A DNA stretch of 64,000 nucleotides from Candidatus Proximibacter danicus (GCA_016710885.1 JADJUC010000004.1:162456-226455), one strand, 5' to 3'. Counted from the first letter of the stretch, positions 36,003 to 44,593 are shown. A program made the numbers and translations. The notes: generated by a model not told the origin, from the letters alone.

Positions 36003-36723
36003 TTCGTTGCTTGTTTTACGTGCAGCCCGCATTCCTTGGATTCGGGGTTCTCCCACCACCAGCGACCGGAGCGAACATCTTCGCCGGGGGTCACGGTGCG
36101 CGTGCAGGGGGCGCAGCCGATGGAGGGGTAGAACTTGTCGTGGAGCGCATTGTACGGGACCTCGTGCTGCTTGATGTAGGCCCAGACTTCCTTTTCGCTC
36201 CAGTCAGCGAGCGGGTTGAATTTCTCCAGCCCGTTGCCGTCGTCGAAGGCGCGCACCGGCAGGCCGTCGCGGGTGGCCGACTGCTGGGCGCGCATGCCGG
36301 TGATCCAGGCCTTCTTGCCAGCCAGCGCGCGTTGCAGCGGCTCGACCTTGCGCACGAAGCAGCAGCCCTTGCGCAGTTCGACCGATTCGTAGAAAGCGTT
36401 GATCCCTTTTCGCGGACGAAGGGCTCGAGCAGTTCGTGGCGCGGCGTGTAGACCTTCAGCTTCAGCCCGTAGTGCTTCTGCACCTCGGCCATCAGGTCGT
36501 AGGTTTCGAGCGGCAGGCGGCCGGTATCGAGCGAGAAGATCTCGATCTCGAGCGTGTCGCCGACGATCAGGTCGGTCAGCACCATGTCTTCGGCGCCGAG
36601 GCTGTTGGCGAAGGTGACCGGCGAGAAGTCGCGGGCGATCTCGGCCAGCAGTTTTTTTGTGGCTTCGGTCTTGTCGGCGGTCGAGGCGATCAGGGCGTCG
36701 TTGAGGTTGATGTTGATCGACAT
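35999..36723 (-). pseudogene. cysH: Assimilatory APS reductase, single frameshift
   Basis: Two frames join into one protein of about 241 residues starting at 36723 (MSININLNDALIAST). The enzyme reduces adenylylsulfate to sulfite. The N-terminal half has the nucleotide-binding region (TFANSLGAEDMVLTDLI, SLDTGRLPLETYDL). The second half restores KGCCFVRKVEPL and CAPCTR, the CC...CxxC iron-sulfur ligands that mark APS rather than PAPS reductases, and the C-terminal catalytic cysteine in KECGLH. The break is in the CCC run at 36404-36406: one extra base gives EKG-INAFYESVELRKG. A read error is much more likely than decay. The gene overlaps no neighbour except the repeat at its stop codon. Confidence 0.88.
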
Positions 36724-36727
36724 ATCG

Positions 36728-37237
36728 TTATGCAGCGCGGCGGCGGAAGAGGGGTTGAGTCTGGTCGACGGCCGCCTGATACGGTGCCTTGAAGGTTTCG
36801 AAGGCAGCGAGGGCCTTCTCGATGCTCTTGTCGGCGCGCAGCGCGAAGGCGTCGAAGCCGCAGCGGGCCATCAGGAACAGCTGGTCCTGCAGTACCTCGC
36901 CGATGGCGCGGATTTCGCCCTGGTAGCCGTAGCGCTCGCGCAGCAGGCGGGCGGTCGAGTAGCCGCGGCCGTCGACAAACTTCGGGAAGTTAACGCCGAT
37001 GACCGGGAGTTGGGCGAGGTCGGCGGCGATAGCTTCCGGTCCTTCGCCAGCATCGAGCCAAACGCCGACAGCGGTACCGCGGGCCAGTAGCTCAGTCTTG
37101 CGTACCACCCAAACGGCCAACGGTACCAGCACAGCACCGGCCGGCAGCGCGACGGTCTCGGCAACTTCGCCTTCAGCCAGCTTGAGCAGGGCGTAGTCAT
37201 CGGCAACAGCCTGACGGTTCTTGATGATCGTAGTCAT
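36728..37237 (-). CDS. DUF934 protein, sulfite-reduction partner
   Basis: The product is 169 residues from the ATG at 37237 (GAGGA upstream); an ATG at 37243 adds two. It belongs to DUF934, a family nearly always encoded between cysI-type sulfite reductase and cysH in Beta- and Alphaproteobacteria. Visible conserved segments are AVWLDAGEGPEAIA-like (here GVWLDAGEGPEAI), VNFPKFVDGRGYSTARLLRER and RCGFDAFALR. It lacks an evident redox motif. It may act as a partner or assembly factor for sulfite reduction; this is inferred from genomic context. It lies 4 nt upstream of cysH. Confidence 0.85.
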   Translation of the reverse strand: MTTIIKNRQAVADDYALLKLAEGEVAETVALPAGAVLVPLAVWVVRKTELLARGTAVGVWLDAGEGPEAIAADLAQLPVIGVNFPKFVDGRGYSTARLLRERYGYQGEIRAIGEVLQDQLFLMARCGFDAFALRADKSIEKALAAFETFKAPYQAAVDQTQPLFRRRAA

Positions 37238-37248
37238 GGTCATATTCC

Positions 37249-38926
37249 TCAGGCGGCGGCCTTCAGGCGGGCCTTGTCGCCATAGACGGCAAGCTTGAAC
37301 GGGTCGGCGCCGAGACGGCGGAAGGTGTCGATGAAGCGCTCGTCATCAAAGCGCTGGGCGATGTAGAAGCGGACGATCTTCTCGATCACGTCCGGTACAT
37401 CGGCCGCAGCGAACGACGGGCCGATGACCTTGCCGAGGCGGGCGTCGTTGCCCTGCTCGCCGCCGAGGGTGATCTGGTACCACTCCTCGTTGCCCTTGTC
37501 GACGCCGAGGATACCGATATTGCCGACGTGGTGGTGACCGCAGGAGTTCATGCAGCCGGAGAAGTTGAGTTCGATGTCGCCGATGTCCCACAGGTAGTCG
37601 AGGTCGTCGAAGCGCGCCTGCACGGCGTTGGCGACCGGGATCGAGCGGGCGTTGGCGAGGTCGCAGAAATCGCCGCCGGGGCAGACGATCATGTCGGTCA
37701 GCAGGCCGATGTTCGGCGTGGCGAAACCGGCGGCCTTGGCTTCCTGCCACAGCGCGAACAACTGGCGCTGTTCGACATCGGCCAGCACCAGATTCTGCTC
37801 GTGGGTGACGCGCAATTCGCCGAAGCTGTAGGCATCGGCCAGTTCAGCGGCAATGTCCATCTGGTCGGAGGTGATGTCGCCCGGCGCAATACCCGGTTTC
37901 TTCAATGACAGCGTGACCGAGGCATAGCCCGGCACGCGGTGCGGCCGCACGTTGCGCTCGACCCAGCGGGCGAACGGCACGGAATCGGCTTGCTGGGCGA
38001 CAAAGGTTTCGTCGATGGTCGGCAGCGTGGCATAGGCCGGGGGCGCCGAAGAAGGCGGTGACGCGGTCGTATTCAGCCTGCGTGATGGTCGCCGGGCCGC
38101 CTTTCAGGTGCGCCCATTCTTCCTCAACCTGGCGGGCGAATTCAACGACGCCGAGTGCCTGCACGAGGATCTTGATGCGCGCCTTGTAGGCGTTGTCGCG
38201 GCGGCCGTAGCGGTTGTACACACGCAGGACGGCGTCGCAGTAGGTGAGGATGTCCTGCCAGGGCAGGAACTCGCGCACGACTTCGCCGCGGATCGGCGTA
38301 CGGCCAAGGCCGCCACCGACGATGACGCGGAAGCCAACGAGGCCGTCGTCGGTTTTCAGGATGTGCAGGCCGATGTCGTGGAACCAGGTCAGCGCGCGGT
38401 CTTCCTTGGCGCCATTCACGGCGATCTTGAACTTGCGCGGCAGGAAGGCGAATTCCGGGTGGAAGGTGCTCCACTGGCGCAGGATTTCGCACAGCGGGCG
38501 CGGGTCGAGAATCTCGTCGGCAGCGACACCGGCAAACTGGTCGGTGGTGACGTTGCGGATGCAGTTGCCAGAAGTCTGGATGGCGTGCATCTCGACCTTG
38601 GCCAGTTCGGCCAGCATTTCCGGCACGTCCTCGATCTTCGGCCAGTTGAACTGCATGTTGTGGCGCGTGGTGAAGTGGCCGTAGCCGCGGTCGTACTTGC
38701 GGCCGAGTTCGGCCAGGCAGCGCAGCTGGCGCGAGGCGAGCATGCCGTAGGGGACGGCGATGCGGAACATCGGCGCGTGGCGCTGGATGTAGAGGCCGTT
38801 CTGCAGGCGCAGTGGGCGCAGCTCGTCGTCGGAAAGCTCGCCTGCCTTCCAGCGCGCGACCTGGTCGCGGAACTGGGCGACGCGTTCGTCGACGAGGGCT
38901 TGATCGTAGTGGTCGTAGCGGTACAT
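37249..38926 (-). pseudogene. cysI: Sulfite reductase hemoprotein (CysI/NirA-like), single frameshift
   Basis: Two frames form one protein of about 559 residues starting at 38926 (MYRYDHYDQALVDERV). It reduces sulfite to sulfide at a siroheme coupled to a [4Fe-4S] cluster. The two-fold ferredoxin-like/siroheme half domains are visible (HFTTRHNMQFNWPKIEDVP, TSGNCIRNVTTDQFAG in the first half). The cluster cysteines are CPGGDFC and SGCMNSC near the C-terminus. The break is in the G-run at 38039-38043; one more base gives FFGAP-PAYATLPTIDE. No flavoprotein CysJ is next to it, so reductant probably comes from ferredoxin or another donor. It is the first gene of the cys cluster. Confidence 0.88.
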
Positions 38927-38978
38927 GGTCAGGTCTCTGCGTGGGGGCTTTGCAAATTGTTGTTTTGGCTTAGGCGCT

Positions 38979-39752
38979 CTAGCTGGCGATTAGTTTCGCG
39001 CCGATCAGCACCAGCATGCTGGCGAGGATCGGGCGCAGGATTTTATCCGGAACCTTGGCCGAAATGTGGCTGCCAACCCAGATGCCGGGCAGCGAGCCGA
39101 GCAGCAGGGCGCCGAGCAGCGACCAATCGACGTTGCCGAGCAGCCAGTGGCCGGTGCCGGCGACCAGTGTCAGCGGCACGGCATGCGCGATGTCGGTGCC
39201 GACAATGCGTACGGCCTGCAGTCGCGGGTAGAGAAAGTAGAGTGCGGCAGCGCCCAGAGCACCGGCGCCGACCGACGAAATCGAAACGAGTACGCCCAGA
39301 ATGGCTCCGACCGCAACGGTGACCGGCGCCTGATGGCGATGCAGGAAGGAGGTTTCGTGCGCCTGTGCGTAGCTGAGAATCTGCTTGCGGAAGATGATGG
39401 CGCCGGCGGTCAGCAGCAGGGCGATGCCGAGCGCAAACGAAATCGCATGGGTTGTGGCGGCATCCTGCTTGGGCAGTTGCGAGAGGATGAAAATGGTGAT
39501 GGCCGTGGCCGGAATGCTGCCCGAAGCCAGCAGTCCGACGATCTTCCAGTCGACGTGGCCCTTGCGGCCATGGACTACGGTGCCGCCGGATTTGGTCAGG
39601 GCGGCATAGAGCAGGTCGGTACCCACAGCCGTGGCCGGGTGAATGCCGAACAACAGCACCAGCAGGGGAGTCATCAGCGAGCCGCCGCCAACGCCGGTGA
39701 GCCCGACGATCGCGCCAACGGCAAAGCCTGAAAGGGTGTAGAGCCAGTCCAT
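38979..39752 (-). CDS. TauE/SafE family sulfite/anion exporter
   Basis: The 257-residue product (start ATG 39752; a TTG at 39764 would add four residues) has about eight membrane helices and the glycine-rich TauE/SafE signatures GLTGVGGGSLMTPLL near residue 17 and the related repeat SISSVGAGALGAAALYFLYP after the midpoint. Members move sulfite, sulfoacetate or similar anions. Its position just upstream of cysI and divergent from the CysB-like regulator suggests a role in sulfur balance, perhaps protection against sulfite; this is inference. Confidence 0.88.
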   Translation of the reverse strand: MDWLYTLSGFAVGAIVGLTGVGGGSLMTPLLVLLFGIHPATAVGTDLLYAALTKSGGTVVHGRKGHVDWKIVGLLASGSIPATAITIFILSQLPKQDAATTHAISFALGIALLLTAGAIIFRKQILSYAQAHETSFLHRHQAPVTVAVGAILGVLVSISSVGAGALGAAALYFLYPRLQAVRIVGTDIAHAVPLTLVAGTGHWLLGNVDWSLLGALLLGSLPGIWVGSHISAKVPDKILRPILASMLVLIGAKLIAS

Positions 39753-39824
39753 GATGCACCGCAATAAATGTATGGGCGCATAGTAACAACAGGGGAATTG
39801 AGTGAAAAAGAATATTGAGTTAGA

Positions 39825-39836
39825 TTGTTAGAACAA
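39825..39836. promoter_or_regulatory. Candidate LysR-type regulator site between tauE and cysB
   Basis: TTGTTAGAACAA (TTGTT-N2-AACAA) lies in the AT-rich 104-bp divergent intergenic region, 21 nt upstream of the cysB start. Such interrupted dyads fit LysR-type autoregulatory sites, but CysB consensus is loose. Confidence 0.3.
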
Positions 39837-39856
39837 ATTGTTATTTAGGTGCTGTC

Positions 39857-40796
39857 ATGAAGCTCCAGCAACTCCGCTATCTGGTCGAAGTCGCCCGCCA
39901 GGGGCTCAACGTCTCGGAGGCCGCCGAGGCCCTGCACACATCGCAGCCCGGTGTGTCCAAGCAGGTGCGGCTGCTTGAGGACGAGCTTGGCATCACCGTC
40001 TTCGAGCGCAGCGGCAAGCGCCTCACCGGCATCACCGAGCCGGGCAAGGCGGTGCTGGAAATCTCCGAACGCATCCTGCGCGAGGCCGACAACCTCAAGC
40101 GTGTCGGCGAGGAATACGCCGGCGAGGACACGGGCAGCCTCAACATCGCGACCACGCATACGCAGGCGCGCTATGTGTTGCCCGCGGTCGTCAGCCGATT
40201 CCTCGGACGCTGGCCCAAGTCGCCTCACGTTGCACCAGGGTAACCCGACCCAGATCGCCGAATGGACGCTCTCCGGCGAAGCCGATCTGGCCATCGCCAC
40301 CGAATCGCTCGACCAGTACCCGGCGCTGATCACGCTGCCATGCCATCAGTGGGGGCACGCGGTGATCGCCCCGGAAGGCCACGCTATCCTCAAGGAGAAA
40401 GGGCTGTCACTGTCATCGCTGACCAAGTGGCCGCTGGTCACCTACGACCCGGCCTTCTCCGGCCGCTCGCGCATCAACCGCGCCTTCGAGCGGGCCAGCC
40501 TCAAGCCGAACGTCGTGCTCGCCGCCATCGACGCCGACGTGATCAAGACCTACGTCAGCCTCGGCCTTGGCCTCGGCATCATCGCCCGCATGGCCTTCGA
40601 CCCGCAGCGGGATGTCGGGCTCGCTGCCCTCGATGCCGAACACCTCTTCGGCTCCAACACCACGCGCCTCGGCATGCGGCGCGGCAGCTACCTGCGGCGC
40701 TACGAATACGACTTCATCGAGTTCTTCGCCTCGCACCTGACGCGGAAGGCGGTAGATATGGCGCTGGCGGGCGGTGGGGAGGAATATCAGCTATGA
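39857..40796 (+). pseudogene. cysB: CysB-like LysR-type regulator, frameshifted
   Basis: The N-terminal frame (start 39857) encodes the winged helix (MKLQQLRYLVEVARQGLNVSEAAEALHTSQPGVSKQ begins it, with the recognition helix TSQPGVSKQVRLLEDEL) and the linker. From about 40217-40224 the effector-binding domain continues in another frame (LTLHQGNPTQIAEW to MALAGGGEEYQL), with the CysB-typical TYVSLGLGLGIIARMA. Two bases missing from AAGTCGCC, as would arise from two doublets read as single bases, restore PKVRLTL. The total of about 314 residues fits CysB/Cbl. It likely activates the adjacent cys genes in response to sulfur limitation (N-acetylserine and sulfate/thiosulfate signals in the known family). 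Confidence 0.85.
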
Positions 40797-40852
40797 CCTG
40801 TTGGGGCATGTCGAATCAGCCCGGGACTGACTCGGAAAAAGCAAAAAATGTA

Positions 40853-40882
40853 TTGATAATCAAGCTAGAAACGCGTTAAAAT
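40853..40882 (+). promoter_or_regulatory. Candidate sigma70 promoter of rpsF-priB-rpsR-rplI
   Basis: TTGATA (40853-40858) and TAAAAT (40877-40882) are 18 nt apart, 73 nt upstream of the rpsF start and in the only AT-rich part of the gap after cysB. Confidence 0.55.
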
Positions 40883-40954
40883 CTTCGGCTCTGGTTTTTC
40901 CACCTTGCTCCACCGTTATCGCATGGCGGGGAGCTTTTGCCACAAGGAGTGTTC

Positions 40955-41353
40955 ATGCGCCATTACGAAGTTTGTTTCATTGTCCATCCGGACCAGTCCG
41001 AGCAGGTCCCGGCGATGGTCGAGCGCTACAAGGCGCTTGTCACCGCACGCAACGGGATCATCCACCGCCTCGAAGACTGGGGCCGTCGCCAGCTGGCTTA
41101 CCCGCTGCAGAAGATCCACAAGGCGCACTACGTTCTGATGAACATCGAGTGCGATGGCGAGACCCTCAATGAGCTGGAGCATGCCTTCAAGTTCAACGAT
41201 GCGGTGCTGCGCCACCTGACCGTCAAGATGAAGACTGCTGTTACTTCCCCGTCGCCGATGATGAAGGAAGAGAAGTCGAAGTCGATGATGGAAGGCCGTG
41301 GTGAAGCTGTTGCCGACGTTGCAGCCGAAGCGGCTGCCCCGGCTGCTGCCTGA
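40955..41353 (+). CDS. rpsF: 30S ribosomal protein S6
   Basis: S6 binds 16S rRNA together with S18 in the platform of the 30S subunit. The ATG at 40955 follows AAGGAGT; the longer frame at 40937 was rejected. The 132-residue protein begins MRHYEVCFIVHPDQSEQVP and contains LEDWGRRQLAYPLQKIHKAHYVLM. After the folded domain (to about residue 100) a tail rich in Ala, Met and Lys/Glu follows (MMKEEKSKSMMEGRG, AEAAAPAAA), as in other betaproteobacterial S6 proteins. Confidence 0.97.
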   Translation: MRHYEVCFIVHPDQSEQVPAMVERYKALVTARNGIIHRLEDWGRRQLAYPLQKIHKAHYVLMNIECDGETLNELEHAFKFNDAVLRHLTVKMKTAVTSPSPMMKEEKSKSMMEGRGEAVADVAAEAAAPAAA

Positions 41354-41382
41354 TCATTTGAGATCGCGATACCAGAGGTTTT

Positions 41383-41682
41383 CTGAACCGCGTTGAACTT
41401 ACCGGTAGCCTGATCGAACGACTCGCCGTGCGTTATACGCCGGCAGGCGTTCCGGTGACAGCGTGTCGAATCCGGCACGAGTCGGAACAGATCGAGGCAG
41501 GAAGCGCAAGGCGCGTCGAATGTGAAATCCCGGCCATTGGCTTGGGAGATTCGGCGAAGTGGTTACAGGCAGCATTACCGGGATCCAGCGTCAAAGTGAC
41601 CGGATTCCTCGCCGCCAAGAGCCGCAACAGCAAGCAACTGGTACTGCACATAGAACACATCGAATTTTTGGAAGGAAACTGA
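41383..41682 (+). CDS. priB: Primosomal replication protein N (PriB), probable CTG start
   Basis: PriB is an OB-fold single-strand-DNA-binding protein of the PriA-dependent restart primosome. By family comparison the first beta strand should read xNRVELTGSLIERLAVRYTP; the codon at its start is CTG at 41383, preceded by CAGAGG at a good distance. No ATG, GTG or TTG is available in frame upstream before a stop at 41359. The first conventional start is GTG at 41428, which would delete the first strand. With the CTG the protein is 99 residues, ending QLVLHIEHIEFLEGN. Its place between rpsF and rpsR is diagnostic. Confidence 0.85.
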   Translation: MNRVELTGSLIERLAVRYTPAGVPVTACRIRHESEQIEAGSARRVECEIPAIGLGDSAKWLQAALPGSSVKVTGFLAAKSRNSKQLVLHIEHIEFLEGN

Positions 41683-41683
41683 A

Positions 41684-41956
41684 ATGGCACGATTCTTCAA
41701 GAAGAAGGATGACAAGAAGCCGAAGCGTGGTGGTGGCCTGTTCAAGCGCCGCAAGTTCTGCCGCTTCACCGCTGACAAGGTCGACTACGTTGACTACAAG
41801 GATGTTGAAGTCCTGAAGGAATTCATCGTCGAAAACGGCAAGATCATGCCGGCCCGCCTGACCGGCACCAAGGCCGGTTACCAGCGCCAGCTGTCGGTCG
41901 CCATCAAGCGCGCCCGCTTCCTGGCTCTGATGCCCTACACCGATAACCACCAGTAA
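41684..41956 (+). CDS. rpsR: 30S ribosomal protein S18
   Basis: S18 is the S6 partner in the 30S platform. The ATG at 41684, one base after the priB stop, is preceded by GGAAAC within the priB end. The 90-residue protein has the basic N-terminus and conserved core KRRKFCRFTADKVDYVDYKDVEVLKEF and the RNA-binding KRARFLALMPY at the C-terminus. Confidence 0.97.
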   Translation: MARFFKKKDDKKPKRGGGLFKRRKFCRFTADKVDYVDYKDVEVLKEFIVENGKIMPARLTGTKAGYQRQLSVAIKRARFLALMPYTDNHQ

Positions 41957-41971
41957 TCTGAGGATACGACC

Positions 41972-42421
41972 ATGCAAATCATTCTCATGGATAAGGTCAT
42001 CAACCTCGGTAACCTCGGCGATCTCGTCAAGGTCAAGGATGGCTATGCCCGTAATTTTCTGATCCCGCGCGGTATGGCCAAGCGCGCCACGCCAGCTGCC
42101 AAGGCAGAATTCGAAGTTCGTCGCGCCGAACTGGAAAAGCTGGCCGCTGAAAAGCTGGCTGCCGCCCAGGCCGAAGCCGAAAAGCTGACCGGTGTCGTCG
42201 TCGAAATCGCCCGCAAGGCCGGTGTCGATGGTCGCCTGTTCGGTTCGGTGACCAACGCAGACATCGCTGAAGCGCTGAAAGCCAAGGGTTTCGATGTCGA
42301 GAAGGCTGCCGTGCGCATGCCGAACGGCCCGCTCAAGACGGTCAGCGAAAACACGCTTGATGTTTCGCTGCACACCGACGTTATTGCCCAGATTACCGTT
42401 CAGGTCAAAGGCGAGCAGTAA
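41972..42421 (+). CDS. rplI: 50S ribosomal protein L9
   Basis: L9 is the elongated 50S protein with two globular domains joined by a long helix. The 149-residue product shows the N-terminal signature MDKVINLGNLGDLVKVKDGYARNFL, the connecting helix (AKAEFEVRRAELEKLAAEKLA...) and the C-terminal domain (DGRLFGSVTNADIAEALKAKG). It ends the ribosomal series, and a strong terminator follows; dnaB, often next in this order, is separated here by about 2.4 kb of other genes. Confidence 0.97.
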   Translation: MQIILMDKVINLGNLGDLVKVKDGYARNFLIPRGMAKRATPAAKAEFEVRRAELEKLAAEKLAAAQAEAEKLTGVVVEIARKAGVDGRLFGSVTNADIAEALKAKGFDVEKAAVRMPNGPLKTVSENTLDVSLHTDVIAQITVQVKGEQ

Positions 42422-42439
42422 TTCATCAGGGCCACTGAA

Positions 42440-42473
42440 AAAAAAGCCCCGGGAGAAATCCCGGGGCTTTTTT
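42440..42473 (+). terminator. Terminator after rplI
   Basis: An 11-bp stem AAGCCCCGGGA / TCCCGGGGCTT with a GAAA tetraloop is flanked by A and T runs, 17 nt after the rplI stop codon. Confidence 0.9.
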
Positions 42474-42590
42474 ATGTGCTTTGCAATCCGACGCTGGGGA
42501 TTCGTGTTGGTGATCCGCGCCGGTGATCCGATTTTCTGCCTACGGTTCCCGATCGCTCACCGGTGCAGATATCCAGCTGAAAATTCTAAA

Positions 42591-42880
42591 CTACTCTGGA
42601 AGCGGCTCGTTTGCGGTGTTCTTTTTTGCTGCGCCAGGCTTGCGTCCACGCGCCGTCGGCGGCGTGTAGCAAGACAGGCGACAGCTGATACCCTCGATAC
42701 GGGCACCGTCCTTGAACTGGATCGTGTTGCAACAGATGAGTTCTCCAGCAGAGGACAAATCGGCAACATGGTGTCGCACCCGTGTCAGGGAAATCTTCAG
42801 CGCATCGGCAATCTCGGAGTCAGGCGAGGGCCTTGGGCTTTTAGAAAACTGAGGATGGTCGAATTGATCTGGCTTGGCAT
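42591..42880 (-). pseudogene. Small winged-helix transcriptional regulator, frameshifted
   Basis: From the ATG at 42880, with AGGAGG upstream, the frame reads MPSQINSTILSFLKAQGPRL and then hits a stop; shifting near 42820 continues DSEIADALKISLTRVRHHV and SSAGELICCNTIQFKDG to a Lys/Pro-rich end at 42591. The joined protein of about 97 residues is a winged-helix DNA-binding protein with the pattern of small ArsR/MarR-like regulators, without metal or sensor motifs that I can identify. The good ribosome site and coherent joined protein indicate a real gene. Its target is unknown; the phasin gene lies directly upstream on the same strand beyond a terminator. Confidence 0.65.
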
Positions 42881-42906
42881 GGGGTAGCCTCCTGGTTCCA
42901 CAAACG

Positions 42907-42930
42907 GAAAAACCCGGACCGAAGTCCGGG
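42907..42930 (-). terminator. Terminator of the phasin gene (minus strand)
   Basis: Read on the minus strand, CCCGGAC-TTCG-GTCCGGG forms a 7-bp stem with a stable TTCG loop followed by TTTTTCC, 45 nt beyond the phasin stop codon. Confidence 0.85.
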
Positions 42931-42974
42931 CTGTATTCTCCCCTGTTTTCGAGGAAAAAGGGGGATTGGCTGCT

Positions 42975-43511
42975 TTAGGCGGCCTTGTTGATCAGCTTGA
43001 CGGTTGCGGCATTCGCTGCAGCAACGTTGGCTTCGATCGTGGCTTTTGCCTGCTTGGCCGATTGCGTCATCTTTTCGTAGGCTGAGTCGGCTTGTGCCAT
43101 TGCGGACTTGACGGCAACCACAACGGATTCCGAACCAGCCGGGGCATTCTTCAGCGACTGCTCGATAGCGGCCGAGAAGTTTTTCTTGATTTCAGCGGTT
43201 TGACCTTCAACAACTTGGGTCAGGCCGTTCGACGACTCGTTCAGGATTTCATAGACGCTACGCGAGTAGGCAACCGCCTTCTCGATGCTCGGCTTGGCGA
43301 GCGTGGTTTGCAGGGCGATGAAACCTTGCACGTCTTTAACGGCCAGCAGGGCGCCGGAGTTGGCGGCGCTGTCAGCGATGAAAGCACGAACGGTGTTCAG
43401 GTTCAGGGCAGCCAGGCGCTCGGCCGTTGCCAGCGAGGTGTTGGCAAACGTCATCAGGGAGTCGATAGCAGCCTTGTTGGCAGCGGCGAATTGGTCGTTG
43501 ATTTTGATCAT
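42975..43511 (-). CDS. phaP: Phasin family protein (PHA granule-associated)
   Basis: Phasins coat polyhydroxyalkanoate granules and control their size and number. The 178-residue product matches the phasin_2 type: an amphipathic helical protein rich in Ala, with MIKINDQFAAANKAAIDSL, FANTSLATAERLAALNLNTVRAFI and VYEILNESSNGLTQVVEGQTAEIKKNF, and a C-terminal helix of Ala/Lys repeats. No membrane or signal segment is present. The gene has its own near-consensus promoter and terminator, so it is a monocistronic, probably abundant transcript. It implies that the organism makes PHA, although no synthase gene is in the window. Confidence 0.93.
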   Translation of the reverse strand: MIKINDQFAAANKAAIDSLMTFANTSLATAERLAALNLNTVRAFIADSAANSGALLAVKDVQGFIALQTTLAKPSIEKAVAYSRSVYEILNESSNGLTQVVEGQTAEIKKNFSAAIEQSLKNAPAGSESVVVAVKSAMAQADSAYEKMTQSAKQAKATIEANVAAANAATVKLINKAA

Positions 43512-43612
43512 GGTGTGGCTCCTGTTAAGTGTTGGGGGCAGTTAGCGCGGCAACCCTGAAAGCGAGCGACCCAAATGGTCACAATTTAGAATTGCTGCAG
43601 TGCACAAGAACA

Positions 43613-43640
43613 ATTATAGGGGGCTTTTTTGTTCTGTCAA
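43613..43640 (-). promoter_or_regulatory. Consensus sigma70 promoter of the phasin gene
   Basis: On the minus strand, TTGACA (43640-43635) and TATAAT (43618-43613) are exact consensus hexamers 16 nt apart. They lie about 100 nt upstream of the phasin start codon. Confidence 0.75.
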
Positions 43641-43648
43641 GCGTTTTG

Positions 43649-43663
43649 TGTTGCGTCGCAACA
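43649..43663. promoter_or_regulatory. Candidate PhaR-type operator upstream of the phasin promoter
   Basis: TGTTGCGTCGCAACA is a 15-bp dyad directly upstream of the -35 element. A second TGC-rich element (TTGCTGCAGTGCACAA, 43591-43606) lies just downstream of the -10 element. PhaR repressors are known to bind TGC-rich dyads at phasin promoters; binding here is inferred. Confidence 0.4.
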
Positions 43664-43689
43664 ATTTCGTCCGGCCAAGTTTTCTGGTT

Positions 43690-44593
43690 CTAGCTCGCCC
43701 GGCGCTCGCGTAGTGCCAATACCTCGTTACCCACCAAGGCTCCCAGGACCAGCGCTCCGCCGATGAGGGCATTGAAACCAGGGGTTTCTCCAGCACCGAG
43801 CCAGGCCCAGAGCACGCCAAACAGTACTTCAAGCAAACTCAGCAGTGCGATCTCTGGTGCAGGCAACTCGCGAGTCAGGCGAACGGCGAGGAGGCATGGA
43901 ATGGCGAGCTGAACGGTGCCAAGGAACGCCAGCAACACCAAGTCATGCCCCGTGGCCTGAAAGGGAAAGGAAAACGGTAGTGTTGCGAGCGCCGACAATA
44001 TGGCACCGACAAGTACAGCCGGGAGCATGTCCTGCAGGTCTCTGGCTGCGGTGTACTCAGCTGCCCGACTGGCGCTGCCGAGGTGCTGCAGCAAGGTCCA
44101 GTTCACCGCAGCCGCGAGAGGAACTGCCAGTGCGATGCTGGTCCCGAGTAGTGACGCCCCGGCTTGTGCTTCGTGGCCGAACATCCAGCCAATCCCTAGC
44201 CCGGCCAGGGCAATCGCCGCCCAGGTCCGTCGTGGCAAGCGGTGATGCAGGAACATCCGGGAGAAAAACTGCGGTGATCAGGGGGGCAACGGCCATGGTC
44301 ACCAGTACGTTGGCGACGGTCGTCAGGGTAATGGCGACCATGAAGGCAGTAAACATTACCGCCCAGCAAAGGCTGGAAAGCCAGAAACTTGCTGAAGCGT
44401 GAGCCAGATCGCGCCATAGCTGCACGCCGCGAAGGGCAGTGAGGACAAAGGCCAGCGCCACGGCGTTGAACAAACTGCGCCAGAACGTGACCTCGAAGCT
44501 CTGCGCAGCATCGAGCTGGCGCGCGACGACCCCTGCAATACTCCAGAGCAGGGTGACCAGGATCATCAGGGCAACGGCACGCGTGTGAGTCAT
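43690..44593 (-). pseudogene. DMT-superfamily (EamA) transporter, single frameshift
   Basis: Two frames form one protein of about 300 residues starting at 44593 (MTHTRAVALMILVTLLWSI). Ten hydrophobic segments in two EamA halves, with LLWSIAGVVARQL in the first helix and SLLEVLFGVLWAWLGAGE in the second half, identify a drug/metabolite exporter. The frame breaks in the A-run at 44264-44268; one added base gives AVF-FSRMFLHHRLPRRTW. The substrate cannot be predicted. It is divergent from dnaB and unrelated to it in function. Confidence 0.82.
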
